From Uloborus plumipes (lineage: Eukaryota; Arthropoda; Arachnida; Araneae; Uloboridae): a stretch of 64,000 nt of DNA. The notes beneath the pieces are model-generated. The model saw nothing but the letters and a program-made list of their open reading frames with translations, was not told the DNA's origin and did not search any database. The stretch spans positions 124,001-188,000 of the forward strand of contig JAXGGA010000473.1 in the NCBI GenBank assembly GCA_038373865.1, written 5' to 3'. This document shows positions 13,801 to 24,692 of this stretch, one piece after another; positions within the stretch are counted from its first letter, which is position 1; each line of letters begins with the position of its first letter. The translations under genes were made by a program, and so were the position numbers.

Positions 13801-13919
13801 GACACAATTAAAAATATCAACAAAATCTATAGTAAAACTGCCAAGTAATTAAAAACATTTCACACCTTCTGGGATTCCTTAAAGTCATTCAGTTGATCGG
13901 CTGCTTTGTCTCTGGGCAT
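4757..13919 (-). CDS. Cat: Catalase A, canonical catalase (exons 1-8, 3' end outside window)
   Basis: Haem catalase, which converts H2O2 to water and oxygen, normally in peroxisomes. Eight coding exons join in frame: 13866-13919, 11319-11452, 10388-10539, 8337-8518, 7056-7235, 6710-6901, 5630-5782 and 4757-4895 (1186 nt, about 395 residues of the usual ~500). Visible family features: the active-site signature [16 protein letters not shown] with catalytic His72 (human H75), Ser111 in RFSTV (human S114), catalytic Asn145 in [10 protein letters not shown] (human N148), and the proximal haem ligand Tyr355 in [13 protein letters not shown] (human Y358) with Arg351. NADPH-pocket residues are also kept ([26 protein letters not shown]). 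The start is the first ATG before [10 protein letters not shown], and the N-terminus has typical catalase length. Exons 9 onward must lie left of position 1, because intron 8 runs past the edge. The C-terminus with any peroxisomal signal is therefore not seen. Confidence 0.95.
4984..5234. mobile_element. hAT-type miniature element in catalase A intron 7
   Basis: A 251-bp element with ends CAAGGGTGGATCC and GGATCCGCCCCTG, flanked by the 8-bp target duplication ATGCATTC (4976-4983 and 5235-5242). It has no coding capacity. A related degraded copy sits at 9994-10225. Confidence 0.85.
5630..5782 (-). CDS. Cat: Catalase A exon 7
   Basis: Residues 299-349, [20 protein letters not shown] then [11 protein letters not shown] and [11 protein letters not shown]. 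Trp and His of VWPH match the human W303/H305 NADPH contacts. Acceptor TTAAAG, donor GTAATA, 51 codons. Confidence 0.95.
6247..6490. repeat. Degenerate hAT-like repeat in intron 6 of catalase A
   Basis: Starts CAGGGATACCCTGATAGGAGG and shares with the 8638-8973 element the AGGAGGTC..GTGA(T/C)CTCCCAAAA block and the CATTCAG..GAATTT end. No clear target duplication, so the borders are approximate. Confidence 0.45.
6710..6901 (-). CDS. Cat: Catalase A exon 6
   Basis: Residues 235-298, from [20 protein letters not shown] through [19 protein letters not shown] to FNPFDLTK. It is a typical central catalase segment. Acceptor TTACAG, donor GTACCTG, 64 codons, phase 0. The preceding intron 5 is only 154 bp. 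Confidence 0.95.
7056..7235 (-). CDS. Cat: Catalase A exon 5 (NADPH pocket)
   Basis: Residues 175-234. It includes [20 protein letters not shown] and [11 protein letters not shown], the human H194/F198/S201/R203/N213/Y215 contacts, all conserved here, and ends CKFHYK with the Lys equivalent to human K237. Acceptor TTTCAG, donor GTTAGT, 60 codons, phase 0 at both ends. Confidence 0.95.
8337..8518 (-). CDS. Cat: Catalase A exon 4 (catalytic Asn)
   Basis: Residues 114-174. It carries [20 protein letters not shown], then [18 protein letters not shown]. Asn145 is the catalytic distal Asn (human N148), and the Phe pair that packs on the haem is present. It ends RNPVTHLK at donor GTATTT, phase 0. 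Length 182 bp as in gene B. Confidence 0.95.
8638..8973. mobile_element. hAT-type miniature element in catalase A intron 3
   Basis: A 336-bp element with terminal inverted repeats CAGAGGTATTC and GGTACCTCTG, flanked by an 8-bp duplication CTCACATG/CTCACATC (one mismatch). It is non-coding and starts about 120 bp past the acceptor of exon 4 on the upstream side of that intron. Confidence 0.75.
9994..10225. mobile_element. hAT-type miniature element, degraded copy, intron 3
   Basis: Starts CAAGGGCGGAACTAG and shares internal text with the 4984-5234 element (TTTCAAGGGAGGG, CTCATACGTTTTGGATTTCAA, TTTGAACTTCAACATTGAAA). The flanks ATTATGAC and ATTGTGAC form an 8-bp duplication with one mismatch. 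The right terminal repeat is eroded. Confidence 0.65.
10388..10539 (-). CDS. Cat: Catalase A exon 3 (active-site His)
   Basis: Residues 63-114. It holds the catalase active-site signature [20 protein letters not shown] with the distal His72, and ends with RFSTVG, where Ser111 hydrogen-bonds the His in known structures. Length 152 bp, same as gene B. It splits a Gly codon after its first base at the 3' side. Confidence 0.95.
11319..11452 (-). CDS. Cat: Catalase A exon 2
   Basis: Residues 19-63. It carries the threading-arm motif [19 protein letters not shown] and the [14 protein letters not shown] block. The acceptor is CTTTTTAG, the donor GTATGAG after the first two bases of the Arg codon. 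Its 134-bp length is identical to gene B exon 2. Confidence 0.95.
11453..13865. other. Catalase A intron 1
   Basis: No exon-like frame. It includes an interspersed repeat at 12437-12562 (TCAATGTATTTACATCCAAG, TTGTTGTTTTCC, a C-run, then GAAATGATAGGTC) that recurs at 14297-14455 and 14966-15120. A G-rich run lies at 13342-13358. Confidence 0.5.
13866..13919 (-). CDS. Cat: Catalase A exon 1 (start codon)
   Basis: Encodes [18 protein letters not shown], 18 codons ending in phase 0 at donor GTGTGA. The N-terminal lysine/aspartate-rich helix matches the short leader of animal catalases. The ATG context is AAAAG-ATG-C. Gene B has the equivalent exon with a longer leader but the same DKAxxQLxDxxESxK ending, which supports this start and this donor. 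Confidence 0.9.
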
Positions 13920-14296
13920 CTTTTCGGAATTTTGAAACGCACTAACACCTGAATTAAAATTCCTTTAAAATAAGGAAAAAGCTAATCCAGCGAGTGACAC
14001 GAGACAACCTCCTTCGCTCAGATCACGCTGACTGACAAACAACGTGAAGGAAAAAAGCTATCAAACATCAATTATTGTTGGGGGTTACCGCCTCAGACTA
14101 CTTGCGGTCGCCAAGTTCTCACGCAAACCGCCAAACCTGGCGCTTCTTTTCGACACATGAGATCACGGGATGCGCAACTATCATCGATCTTTTGTAACAT
14201 TACTTTCGAAATAGCGAATTTTTTTATGTTCGACAATTTGAAAGGAAATTGTATCAGTTGCAATGAACTGACAATGAACAAAACCAAATCCGTCAT

Positions 14297-15120
14297 TTAG
14301 GGGGTCAAGAGCAGTTATTAGCCCCCGCACCTCCCGCTTTAAGAAACAAATGTACTTTTAGTGCATACAAGTGGACTTGTTTTTGTTGTTTTCCGAAGAA
14401 ATTGCATTGTTTTTGCAATCTTTGCCTCAACCTAGAAAAACTTGAAATGACGGGTCTAAAAAAATGCAAAACAAACAATATATAACAGTTAAATGAAATT
14501 TAAGTTTGAATTCTAAAGAAAATGGCAGACCATATTGAGATATGCTAGCCAACTTTTGGATTTGCTATTAGTTGAGTTTAGAAAAGCAGAGTTCGGGAAA
14601 TATTCTGTTTGCCCCGCTTGTAAAGTTACACTGTAATCGAGAAAATTTCAAATTTTTATACCAATAATTAAAAAAACAATTATGCCCCCCCCCCCCCATC
14701 AATTGTATAAACAATTAATAACAATTTGTATAACAACAATTTGTATAAACAATTATGCCCCCCCCCCGCCCACACACAAATCTTATTTGCTTTTTTTGCA
14801 AGGAAAAATTGCTATTTATTTTCATTTTGGAGCTCAGATGCCGTGTAGACCCTCCTTCAAATTGGCAGTCTGCCAACGTTACTCACCAACTGGCCTCTGC
14901 TGGGCAAACGTAGTGTCCACGCATTTCCCGTGCGGACACAGAGCTGCTCAGCCAGGCCAGTCCTTTAGGGGGTCAATCCCCCCCCCCTCTCCCCTGGCTT
15001 TAAGAAATCAATGTATTTACATATAAGTGGGCGTGGCTTCTGTTGTTTTCCGATAAAATTACATTGTTTACACCCTTTAACACCCCCCCCCCTCCCGGAA
15101 ATTTTGTAATGATGGGCCTG
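14297..15120. repeat. Two copies of a C-run interspersed repeat
   Basis: Copies at about 14297-14455 and 14966-15120 share GGGGTCAA, CTTTAAGAAA, ATGTA-TTTA, AAGTGG-C, TTGTTGTTTTCCGA, ATT-CATTGTTT and TGATGGGCC/TGACGGGTC with the copy in catalase A intron 1. The second copy interrupts a GC-rich stretch, and GCTCAGCCA occurs on both sides of it (14943-14951 and 15122-15130), as if inserted there. The GC-rich stretch (14840-15240) has no convincing coding frame. Confidence 0.5.
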
Positions 15121-16049
15121 TGCTCAGCCAGTCCACGGGCCTCCTGCTGGTGCTACCCCTTGTCCTTCAATGGTAAGTGCTAGTGCTGGTCCTCCTCCGG
15201 TCCTCGACAGAGCAGGTGAAGCAGATGGTGACGCCTACACACACACACAAGTACACGTTCCTATCGCAATTTCTCATTGCGAAACAACATAAATTGAAAT
15301 CGAAATATCAAAATTCAATTTCTTTTATCATTTATTAACGTTTAATTTTTTGATATATTTGAAGATTCGCCAGATGCGGTGTTTCCTCGAGAATCTTTTG
15401 AACCCTGATATCCCTCCCCCCCCCCCTGCCCTTCTTTTTAACTAAACGTGTTTATTGCTACTGGCTTTGTTAAGGATTTTTGGAACAATGTAGACGCTAC
15501 TGAAAAATTCCCTTTCAAAATTTCAAAACAGAAAAAAAGAGGACATTACATTTCCCTCATTTCCTGTAATACTTAAAGAGAAATTGCGGCACATGAAGAT
15601 TTCAAGGAGCTTCAATTGGAACTAGGTTACTGTTACGTGTAAAACACTATTAATAAAATTCTATTATATTATGAAATATTTTCATGCAATTAAGAAATAT
15701 CTTCCATCTTTTCTGGTAATAATAAATCAGCAAGCATGTAAGAGGAGTATACCTGTTGTTTCCGATAGAGTCAAGATCATTTAGCCGGTTTTCACGCCAT
15801 TCGATGCAAAATGATCTTAGAGTAATGTGTAATGCAAAGTGTTTTCCTAAAATTCGAATTAATTCTTTCTTTTACTCTAGCTTTCAACTCATTCTTCATT
15901 CACATTTGGTAATATGGGTATGAGAAATTTCATCTACACTTAAAATTTTTGTGTCAATCGGAAACTTAGATTTTTCTGCAAATGTTGAAATTTGTTTGAA
16001 ATTTCAACGAGTTTTAGAACAGCTGAAATAATAGTTTTAATCAAACTTT

Positions 16050-16363
16050 GGCAGGAATTCAAGTGAAACACCATTGCAATCGCTTCTAATTGCAATCGCT
16101 ACTGAAAGTGAATTACATCATCATCAACTTAACTTGGCACTGACGTCACTACGGGTGGAGCCAATAAGTGCTCACAAGCAGTCAGTGATCTCCTCTTATT
16201 CGCCAAGTAGGCTGTGACGTTTTATCTAGCTCGTTTTTCATAGGTAAACGTCACGCAAACGTCACGCTGACGTCACGATGGTTTTATCAAGAAACGTTCT
16301 AATGTAATTCATTTCCAGTAGCGATTGTAATTGGCGATCGCCTGTTTCACTTGAATTCCTGCC
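16050..16363. mobile_element. Harbinger/Tourist-like MITE, copy 1
   Basis: A 314-bp element with inverted ends GGCAGGAATTCAAGTGAAAC and TTCACTTGAATTCCTGCC. It has the same ends and core (TGACGTCACTACGGGTGGAG) as the copy at 24381-24692. The target duplication is unclear here, but is TTA in the other copies. Confidence 0.8.
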
Positions 16364-17215
16364 CTACTTCGGGACTTTCTTCAGCACGCTGATCATCTAA
16401 TGCACAATTTAATTTTCGCGGCTAAAATTGTCGTTTCATTTTGTAGTCATCATTCCGTGTCTTCGCTCATTTCTTCTTTCTTTCTGAAAAAAAGGTTTAA
16501 TTAGTAATTTTCCTATTTTTTAAAAAAATTATTTAGTTATTTTCTTGTTTTTATTTGTTAAATTTTAGTTATTTAATTTTTTACTACTGTTTTAAGTTCT
16601 CATTTTATTTTATAACGATTCCCTCTGTCTTATCATTAATACTGTTTTATTATCATAATATGATAATAATATATGATGTAATATATGATTAATATTATTA
16701 ATGGTTATTTTTTCTTTTAAATTTGATTATTTTGCAACGCGTTGCATAATGGTAGCAGATGTACCCATTGCGATCTTTGATTTAAAGTAGCTCCCTGCGA
16801 AAATAATTGTGAAAACATTTTTGAGAGTTTTTAATTTCACTCATTCATTTTATAACGCAAAAAAATCTCTCCTTTCAAAATTTAATTTAGAGTCATACGC
16901 TGACAACAGAAGCAATGTCCTATCTTTGACCTTTTAAAAGGCGATAACACGTATCATTGATTAAATATAATATTCTATCGAAAAGATAGAGGAGTTATTC
17001 AGCTCTTATGATAATCATACAAGAGTGTGACAGAGCGGATACCAAATTTAAGTGACAAGCTTTATTTCGATTGTTATATTCGAAACTCTATTTTTATAAG
17101 TAGACAAGTTTTATCAGAATTAAGAAATGTAAATGCCAACAACAGCTGATACAACTTATTTTGCTTTTTTTTAAACCACTCGAACAAAGTTAAGAAAAAC
17201 AAGACGTGTCTTGTA

Positions 17216-17800
17216 CAGGGTGCACACAAATAACTAACGGTTCAAAAAAAAAAAAAATATTACTGTAACATAATTTTTTCTAAGATGATAAAATAATGTT
17301 AAATGAAAGAAACATCATTGTTAATCAATGCTTAAGTAATGGTTTCTATTCTCGCGCCTTTAACTGTAACGACAGATAGCAATCTTTTTGGAAAGGCTTC
17401 TGCAGCGGCACGCACCTACAGAGGCATTCTTTTACGGGCACATTTTATTAATTTTTTTATTCGTACGTTTCGCTTTTTCCACCATTATGCCTTAATTCTA
17501 CACTACCAGTTTCTTTAAACAATTTTAAAGTTTTTTCAATTAATCGCTTTGACACAATTAAATACGTCATTTTTTTAATCAAAATTCCTCTTACCTTTAA
17601 AATACAATTCGAGAATTAAACGGCATTTAACATCCATCTTGATAATGCAAAGAATGAAAAGGATTTTAATTCAAAGAATCGTCTACACTATTGCTCATAG
17701 AATTAAACTAAATCTATTAAGTGTTGCCAACAGTAAAAAACATCTTGAATTTTAATTATGCACAAATTAATTTTGCCGTCAGTTATTTCTGGGCACCCTG
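17216..17800. mobile_element. TIR element with CAGGGTG ends
   Basis: A 585-bp element starting CAGGGTGCACACAAATAACT and ending AGTTATTTCTGGGCACCCTG, flanked by TA on both sides (17214-17215, 17801-17802). This is consistent with a Tc1/mariner-type non-autonomous element. It abuts the next TIR element. Confidence 0.7.
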
Positions 17801-17807
17801 TATATTA

Positions 17808-18434
17808 CGGTGGCTCGGAAAAAAAAACTTTTTTTTTTATTTCGATGATGGGTTGCGGAAAAGGTGCCATTGAGGGAGCAAAGTGCACATACAATTTCGA
17901 AATTTTTTGGTCAATTTCTTGATTTGCCGCAATTGCGTTGAACTTTGGAAAAAATGCAGCTTTAGGAGATTTTTAGGAACTCATTTAATAAAATTTTTAG
18001 CACTCCACATCTAAAAATGCATTATATATGACAAACAATGTAGTTATTTCAGATAAGTACGGTGAATACCGTATTTTAACCTTTTGACAAAATTCAATTT
18101 AAAAAAAAAAAAAAAACATGAAATTGCCAAATATTCTAGGCATTTGTAGAAAAGGAAGGAATTATACCATGCACTGACCCCAATTTTTTATGGAATTTCT
18201 AGGCCCCCAATGGTACCTTTTCCGCCCTACCCGTTATCAAAAATAGAAAAAAAATAATAATAATTTGATAAGCATCTCGAAAAAACTGCATTTTTTTCCA
18301 AACTTCAAGGCGATTACGCAAGTCAAGAAATTGACCAAAAAATTTCAAATTTTTTAGGCGCACTTTGCTCCTTTGGCACTTTTTCCGCAATACCCATCAT
18401 CGAAATTAAGAGAAAAGTCTTTTTCGGCCCACCC
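17808..18434. mobile_element. Foldback element with ~150-bp inverted arms
   Basis: Left arm from CGGTGGCTCGGAAAAA through TTTCGATGATGGGTTGCGGA and GGAGCAAAGTGCAC to TTGGTCAATTTCTTG. The right arm repeats these in inverse order, ending TTTTTCGGCCCACC. Exact ends and target duplication are uncertain. Confidence 0.65.
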
Positions 18435-19047
18435 TATAGTATATTCGTAGTAAATCATTATTAGAAACAAAAGTCCTGTTATTCAATTATAGCTGCGAAT
18501 AACAAAAGGAGATGATAAGGTCCCCCTTTTATTTCGAATAACAATTCATCCCACAAAAGGCGTGGTTTGTACGAACACGTTAAATCATATACAGAAGCAT
18601 TATTGATTTTATTAGTGAACAATGGCCCAGGCCTGATTACAGCAAAGGGCAACGGGGCAGCAGCCCTGGGCCCCAAAATCTCTTTACGACTTCTTAAGTA
18701 TAAACTATTTGAAAAAAAAAGAAAGAAAATATTTTGAATAGTTTTAACATCGAAACTACAACATATAATATTCTACAAACATTATTTATTGAGAATGCAA
18801 TTTTTGCAAAGAAAAATCTTATTTAAAGGGGTAACATACACACACACAAAAATTAGTAAAAGTCATCATATGGGATTTAGTTAAACAAACATTCGTTTGT
18901 GAAACAATTAATGTTTTTGTTTGCTTAAACCATGCGGGATTGATAAGTAAAAGCCTTGTAATAAATAATTTATTGATTCATATTTGTGTACATCTGTCAA
19001 TTACATCAGCTATTTTGTTCTCAAAATCTTCGCCATAGACTGCTTTA

Positions 19048-19244
19048 GGGCCGAATTCAAGTGAAACACCATTGTAATCGTTTCGAGGTAATAGCAATAG
19101 ACCAAAATTGCAATCGCTATTGGAAGTCGAATTACATTAGAATCGCATCTCGTAGCGATTGTAACGTTTCACTTGAATCCAAATTGGGAATTTGCGATTG
19201 CATTGGTGAGTTGCGATCTTCCGTGTTTCACTTGAATTCCTGCC
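19048..19244. mobile_element. Harbinger/Tourist-like MITE, short copy
   Basis: A 197-bp internally deleted copy of the GGCAGGAATTC family (left end GGGCCGAATTCAAGTGAAAC, right end TTGAATTCCTGCC), flanked by TTA duplications at 19045-19047 and 19245-19247. Confidence 0.75.
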
Positions 19245-19279
19245 TTAGTCCTCTACATATACTGCATACCAATTTGGTA

Positions 19280-19595
19280 CAGTGAAATCTCATTAATCCG
19301 AACTAATAGGAGACCCAGGTCGTCCGTCTTAATGAAAGTACCGATTAAGAAAATAAAGTATAAATTAAGTCAAGATACATCAACAAACTACGCTACACAG
19401 TAAGAATTGTATATTTAATTCAAGAGAATAAAATATAAATCGCATAAGAGAATATTACAAAAACACATCCCAAAAATAAAAATAATACGGCCCAGAAAAG
19501 TACATCATCGCGCTATTATTTGTGCAAAATCCTAATAGCTCTCAGGAATAAGTGAAGTACGGATTAATAGGGACCAAAATAACGAGGGTTTTCTG
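19280..19595. mobile_element. Tigger/pogo-type MITE
   Basis: A 316-bp element starting CAGTGAAATCTCATTAATCC and ending AACGAGGGTTTTCTG, with TA on both sides. Inner inverted words (CATTAATCCG / CGGATTAATAG) match. No transposase remains. Confidence 0.65.
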
Positions 19596-19798
19596 TATAC
19601 CTCTTTTATCTAGAAATTTTGATTCACCGAGGATGGTCCGGTCTACTGTATTTGCAATAAGATTCTAAACAGAAATGGAGAACTGAGGGGGAAAAAAAAA
19701 GTGAACTCCGCAAATAATCACAATTTTCGGCAGAAGGTCAAAGTATGAAATCATCCAGGCTTGTATCCTAAAGCACCCCACAAAGATATTATGAATCC

Positions 19799-19801
<3 letters not shown>

Positions 19802-19829
<28 letters not shown>
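19802..19829. repeat. A28 homopolymer
   Basis: Long A-run with no adjacent LINE/SINE body that I recognise. Confidence 0.95.
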
Positions 19830-19929
19830 CACATAGCTAAGTTACTTTTAGTAGCTTAAAATTGTGTGTGAAAAAGGTTGTTTTCTCTGCATACATACTG
19901 CATTGACAAAGAAACTACTTTTACAGCCT

Positions 19930-20290
19930 TCATTTTTAGCTTACTTTTAAGAAAAAAGAAAGACAAAAAAACATTAAAGGTCGCTTAATGCATCTTAATT
20001 AAAAAAAAGGGATTAAAACAAATAAATATCGAAAGATTAAAAATCGCGAAGATGGGTGATAAAATTGGGAAAATCAATTTTTCACTCAATTTTGATCAGT
20101 TAAAAACTCCTGTCCTCCCTAATAACTTTTGAGAGTACAGTCCGATTTAAACATACTTTTTTTGTTCAAAAGATCCTCATTACTCTACTTGAATTTTTGA
20201 TTTGAACAAGTTTTTTGTCTAATGTTTTGCAGTTCAAAAAACCTGTCCTCCCTTACAACTTTTGAGCGAACAACATTTTCTTTATATTTT
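19930..20290. repeat. Degenerate copy of the AGCCTACTTTCCCGT element
   Basis: Begins TTTTTAGCTTACTTT, followed by AGAAAGAC, TTAATGCATCT, AATATCGAAAGATTAAAAAT and the tandem-unit words CCTAATAACTTTTGA and AGTCCGATTTAAACA. It is related to the elements at 57706 and 59737 but truncated. Confidence 0.6.
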
Positions 20291-20500
20291 AAGTTATAGA
20301 CAAAAACATTGAACAATTATTAGTTCAATTCCAAATGAAATCTTAATCTACGATGCATAAAACTTTATTCATTGCTATACTAAATATTACTTAGATATTT
20401 TGGAAAATCGTAATGACTTTGATACAAAATACTGTCTTGTTATTTAACAAGTATAGTAACAATGTCAGCATCAAAACTTGCAAAGCTATATTGCTTTATA

Positions 20501-22026
20501 CACTGCGATGCAAAAGTTTAGACAAATGGCAAATATGTGAATAAAAAGAAATCGATTCAACGAAATGCTTTCAAATTTCTACTGCAGGTACACAATATGG
20601 TCCCAAATACGTGTATGGAGTTCTTAAAAATATAACTGGAACCAAATTTTGGATATTACAAAAGACATTTTTTTACATTGTTGCAAAAGTTTAGACAATA
20701 GTCAGATTTTATACAAATATCCCTTGAAATGTGATTGGTGGAGGAAAGGCGGGACTTAATTATTCAATTATAAGGTGCAGAGATTGCTAAATAAATAATC
20801 AAGATCTCAAAAGCTCTGTAGTTCTCGTGTAAAGAAGATGAGAAAGTTTGGAAACCGAAATTTGAAAATGAACCTACTTTATTAATTTTTTGTCTTTTAA
20901 ATCGGCTCTAGTATGATAGTACATTGATTTTTACTTTGTGGAGAGCAAATTCAGACATGCGTATCGATCAAAAAGTCCAAGAAAAATGATATTTCTTAAA
21001 GATGAAGGAATTGAAAAAACGGCTCGAACTGACGATTTGCCCTGTAATCCTACAAAACTTCAACTTGGGTCAAGAACAGCACGTGACAGCATAAGTAGAT
21101 GAACAACTGAATCGAAATGCATAAAAAAACAAAGAATTGTGCTTTAGCCTTTTTGGACAGAGTGTCCCAAATAAGCCAGATTTTAATGGCAAAAGCAGCA
21201 CAGCATATGATCATTGGATATTTCTCAAGTCCCGCGAATATAATTATAATCCATCTAGGCCATCCCAATTTTAATAATTTTTATCAAAGAAAGTGCCATT
21301 CATTTTTTAGTCACGATGATACGTATGCTGCTTTTCACATTAAAATCTGGCTTATTTGGGACACTCTGTCCGAAAAGGCTCAGGCACAATTCTTTGTTTT
21401 TTCAATGCATTCCGATTCAGTTGTTCATCTACTTATGCTGTCACGTGCTGTTTTTGACCCAAGTTGAAGTTTTGTAGGATTAAGGGGCGAATCGTCAGTA
21501 TGAGCCGTTTTTTCAATTCCTCCATCCTTTAGAAATGTAATTTTTCTTGGACTTTTTGATCGATACGCATGTCTGAATTTGCTCTCCACCAAGTAAAAAC
21601 CAACGTACTACCATACTAGAGCCGATTTAAAAGACAAAAAATTAATAAAGTAGGTTCATTTTCAAATTTCGGCTTCCAAACTTTCTCATCTTCTTTACAC
21701 GAGAACTACAGAGCTTTTGAGATTTTAATTATTTATTCAGCAATCTCTGCACTTTATAATTGAATAATAAAGTCCCGCCTTTCCCGTTACCAATTCATTT
21801 CAAGGGATATTTGCATAAAATATGACTATTGTCTAAACTTTTGCAACAATGTTAAAAATTGTTTTTTGTAATATCCAAAATTTGATTCCAGTTAAAACTT
21901 TAAGAACTCCATACACGTATTTGGAACCATATTGTGTATCTGCAGTAGAAATTTGAAAGCATTTCGTTGAATCGTTTTCTTTTTATTCACATATTTGCCA
22001 ATTGTCTAAACTTTTGCATCGCAGTG
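20501..22026. mobile_element. 1.5-kb palindromic Tc1/mariner-type element
   Basis: Both ends read CACTGCGATGCAAAAGTTTA, flanked by TA duplications (20499-20500, 22027-22028). The two arms, about 20501-21200 and 21330-22026, are inverted copies with scattered mismatches; about 130 bp between them are unpaired. ORFs in the arms are mirror images and are not proteins. It looks like two copies of one transposon end joined head to head. Confidence 0.85.
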
Positions 22027-22585
22027 TATGTTGTTGTATACATTGAAATTATCATAGACCCCACGATCGTAACCTTATTTTCCCTTAAAAGTGTATTGTA
22101 AGCCCAATTACAATTGTTAAATAGTTACTCTAATTTTACAAATGTATTCCAGATGTCTTTTTGATTGCAAGGTTACCTAACCGAATTTATTTCAAACGCC
22201 CGCAAACATAACTTTCGAAATCACTTAAGTAAAGCGTCATTTTCACAACCAAAATAGCTTAGTTTAGAAACAGTAGTTTAATTTGTCAAGTCTTTGTTTA
22301 TCGTTTTCATATCTACTGTTGCATACGAAAGTGAAAAGCATTGGATTATTAGTCTGAAAGCGTTGAAACAATTCGGTCACTATTTCACTTTCAACAAAAA
22401 TCATGGTCCATTGGTTTTCAACTGCTTTTAACTTTGAGAAACGTCTGACTTTTCAAAGCAACGAAGTGTGGAAAAGTTCAACTCTTATGTAACTCTTACG
22501 TGAAAGTTGAAGAAAGGAATTATTATTATCCCAAGTAGCACACTCCGTTTTTTAAACGTTGTAAAATGGTTGTTAACGTTGTGAC

Positions 22586-23319
22586 TAGGGATGCACCGAT
22601 AAGCAAATTGGCCGATTACCGATTACCGATTAATCGGCAGTTGATAATCGGCCGATTAATCGGCTGAACCGATTAATGATAAGGATAATAGTTTTTCTAC
22701 TACCAATTTTACCATCACTGCTTTTTATCTCTTTTCAATTCCAAGTTTAGAAATAGTAAGTAATTTATTTCTGGGAGAAGATTTTTTTTTTTCCATTTTC
22801 CTAGTTTTCACAAAATTATTTCAATTATTTTATCAAATTTCATATTAGTGTCAATAATATTATTAACACATTGTTAGTTATGTTAATTGGAAATAAAAAT
22901 TTATAAAAAAAAAAGGACGGGAGGGGGAGTGTGTGGTGAACACTTCAATTTAGGAGTACTTTGAATTCATATATTTTAGTAATTAGTAGCAATTTAATGC
23001 AATACTTTTATTCTTTGAAAATTAAAGGTTATCTGAAAGCACTGTGCTAAGGAGAAAACTATCACCACATGAAAAATATTGCATCATTGTCTATGTATAT
23101 TTATTCAAAGTAGGAGAATTCATTTTAAAAAAACTTTATATCAATTGTGAGGATTATTATTACTGTTAATAAAATTATTCATCATAGTTTCCTCATGAAA
23201 GCATACTTTTTAGAGTGATATCTGAAAAATATTTTTCAGCCGATTAATCGGCCCGATTTTGCCAATTATTAATAATCGGCAACGTGGTCGATTATGGCCG
23301 ATTAATCGGTGCATCCCTA
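22586..23319. mobile_element. hAT non-autonomous element
   Basis: A 734-bp element with ends TAGGGATGCACCGATAA and its inverse, and further ATTAATCGGC inner repeats. It is flanked by the 8-bp duplication GTTGTGAC (22578-22585, 23320-23327). Non-coding. A fragment of the same family lies in gene B intron 6 at 38700-38782. Confidence 0.88.
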
Positions 23320-23374
23320 GTTGTGACAACCGCTAAAAAACGTTTATAAAACGTTTAAAGGTTATTTGTGCTAC

Positions 23375-23398
23375 CTCTCTCTCTCTCTCTCTCTCTCT
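23375..23398. repeat. (CT)12 microsatellite
   Basis: Uninterrupted CT dinucleotides just right of the hAT element at 22586-23319. Confidence 0.95.
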
Positions 23399-24380
23399 GG
23401 GATGTCTTTACATAACATTTCAGCTTGAAAAAAGGAAAAGTTATTCATGATGTTTTTGTTTTCTTACAACAAAAAATGACTTGATTTTGTTACTATTGGG
23501 CATAGTCTAATGTTTAATTACTTTAAAAAATGTATTTAAAAAAATAAATAAATAAAAAGGCAATCATAAAGAATTTCTTTACTACTGGGACAGGGCCTAG
23601 TGTTAAGTTACTTGAAAAAAAAATCAAAAGAGGCTATCATAAAGAATTTCATTCACTCAATCATTTCACTCAATCCTTAAAATTGTATTAAAATAGAAGC
23701 TTCTACGACACACAGTTTTTGAGTTATGCGACATATATATGCACATGCATGCATACATACGTATATACAGAGGTCGCGAGAAAACTCGTTGTAATTTACT
23801 TGGGGGAGGTCTAAAAGGATTTATCGGCTGATTATATGTTGGTAGGTAGGTACATATGCACGTGCTAACAGGTCGAAAAAACTACTCAACATTCATTCGG
23901 GGGCGAGCAAAATCAAAATTTAGACAGAAATTTGAGTGAATTTTTTTCGCGATCACAATACTTTCTTCACTACGGAAAAGGAAGTAAAAAAGAAGGAAGA
24001 AATAAAATAGCGTATCATAAGGATTCTACTTAAAAACATTGTTATAATGAAAATTTTGTAGATAAATATTATTTATTATTATTTTTTTTTCTCTTCTTTT
24101 ACTAATACCAGATTAGATGGTAGAAGATATTATATGCTTTTTTTCTCTCATTGGTATGAAAAAAAATTATCATCCCTGAAAAACGTTTTTACCAAAAAAC
24201 CTATTCTGATGGATGTGTAACCTTTTTGCATATATTAAATTTTTGTTAAAAATAACATTGCTCCGTTATTTTGTTCTAGAATTTCAAAATTACATCAAAG
24301 AAGTTAATTAACACGTTAGTTGCCATTCCACCCATTGGTGACTGAAACTAGCGACATTTTGATTTAACTATCAATTTTTA

Positions 24381-24692
24381 GGCAGGAATTCAAGTGAAAC
24401 ACGGACGATCGCAACTCACCATTGCAATCGCAAATTCCCAAATTTGGATAAGTTGCAATTGCTATAAATGCTAATCGCACTGACGTCACTACGGGTGGAG
24501 CCAATAAGAGCTCACAAGCAGTCAGCGATCTCCTCTTATTCGCCAAGTAAGCTGTGATGTTTTATCTAGCTCGTTTTTCATAGGCAAACGTCACGCTGAC
24601 GTCACGATGTTTTTATTAAGAAACGTTCTAATGTAATTCACTTCCAGTAGCGATTGCAATATGCGATCGCCTGTTTCACTTGAATTCCTGCC
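24381..24692. mobile_element. Harbinger/Tourist-like MITE, copy 2
   Basis: A 312-bp element, GGCAGGAATTCAAGTGAAAC to TTCACTTGAATTCCTGCC, flanked by TTA at 24378-24380 and 24693-24695. Most of its middle matches the copy at 16050-16363 base for base over long stretches, so the two moved recently. The TTA duplication and GGC ends support PIF/Harbinger. Confidence 0.85.

Noticed and set aside
14682..15026. 114-codon plus-strand frame in the GC-rich block
   Set aside because: It spans C-runs and an interspersed repeat and shows no domain or codon pattern; treated as chance.
21050..21467. Overlapping frames in the Tc1-type palindrome
   Set aside because: Both strands read nearly the same words because of the inverted arms; no transposase motifs (HTH or DDE) are visible.
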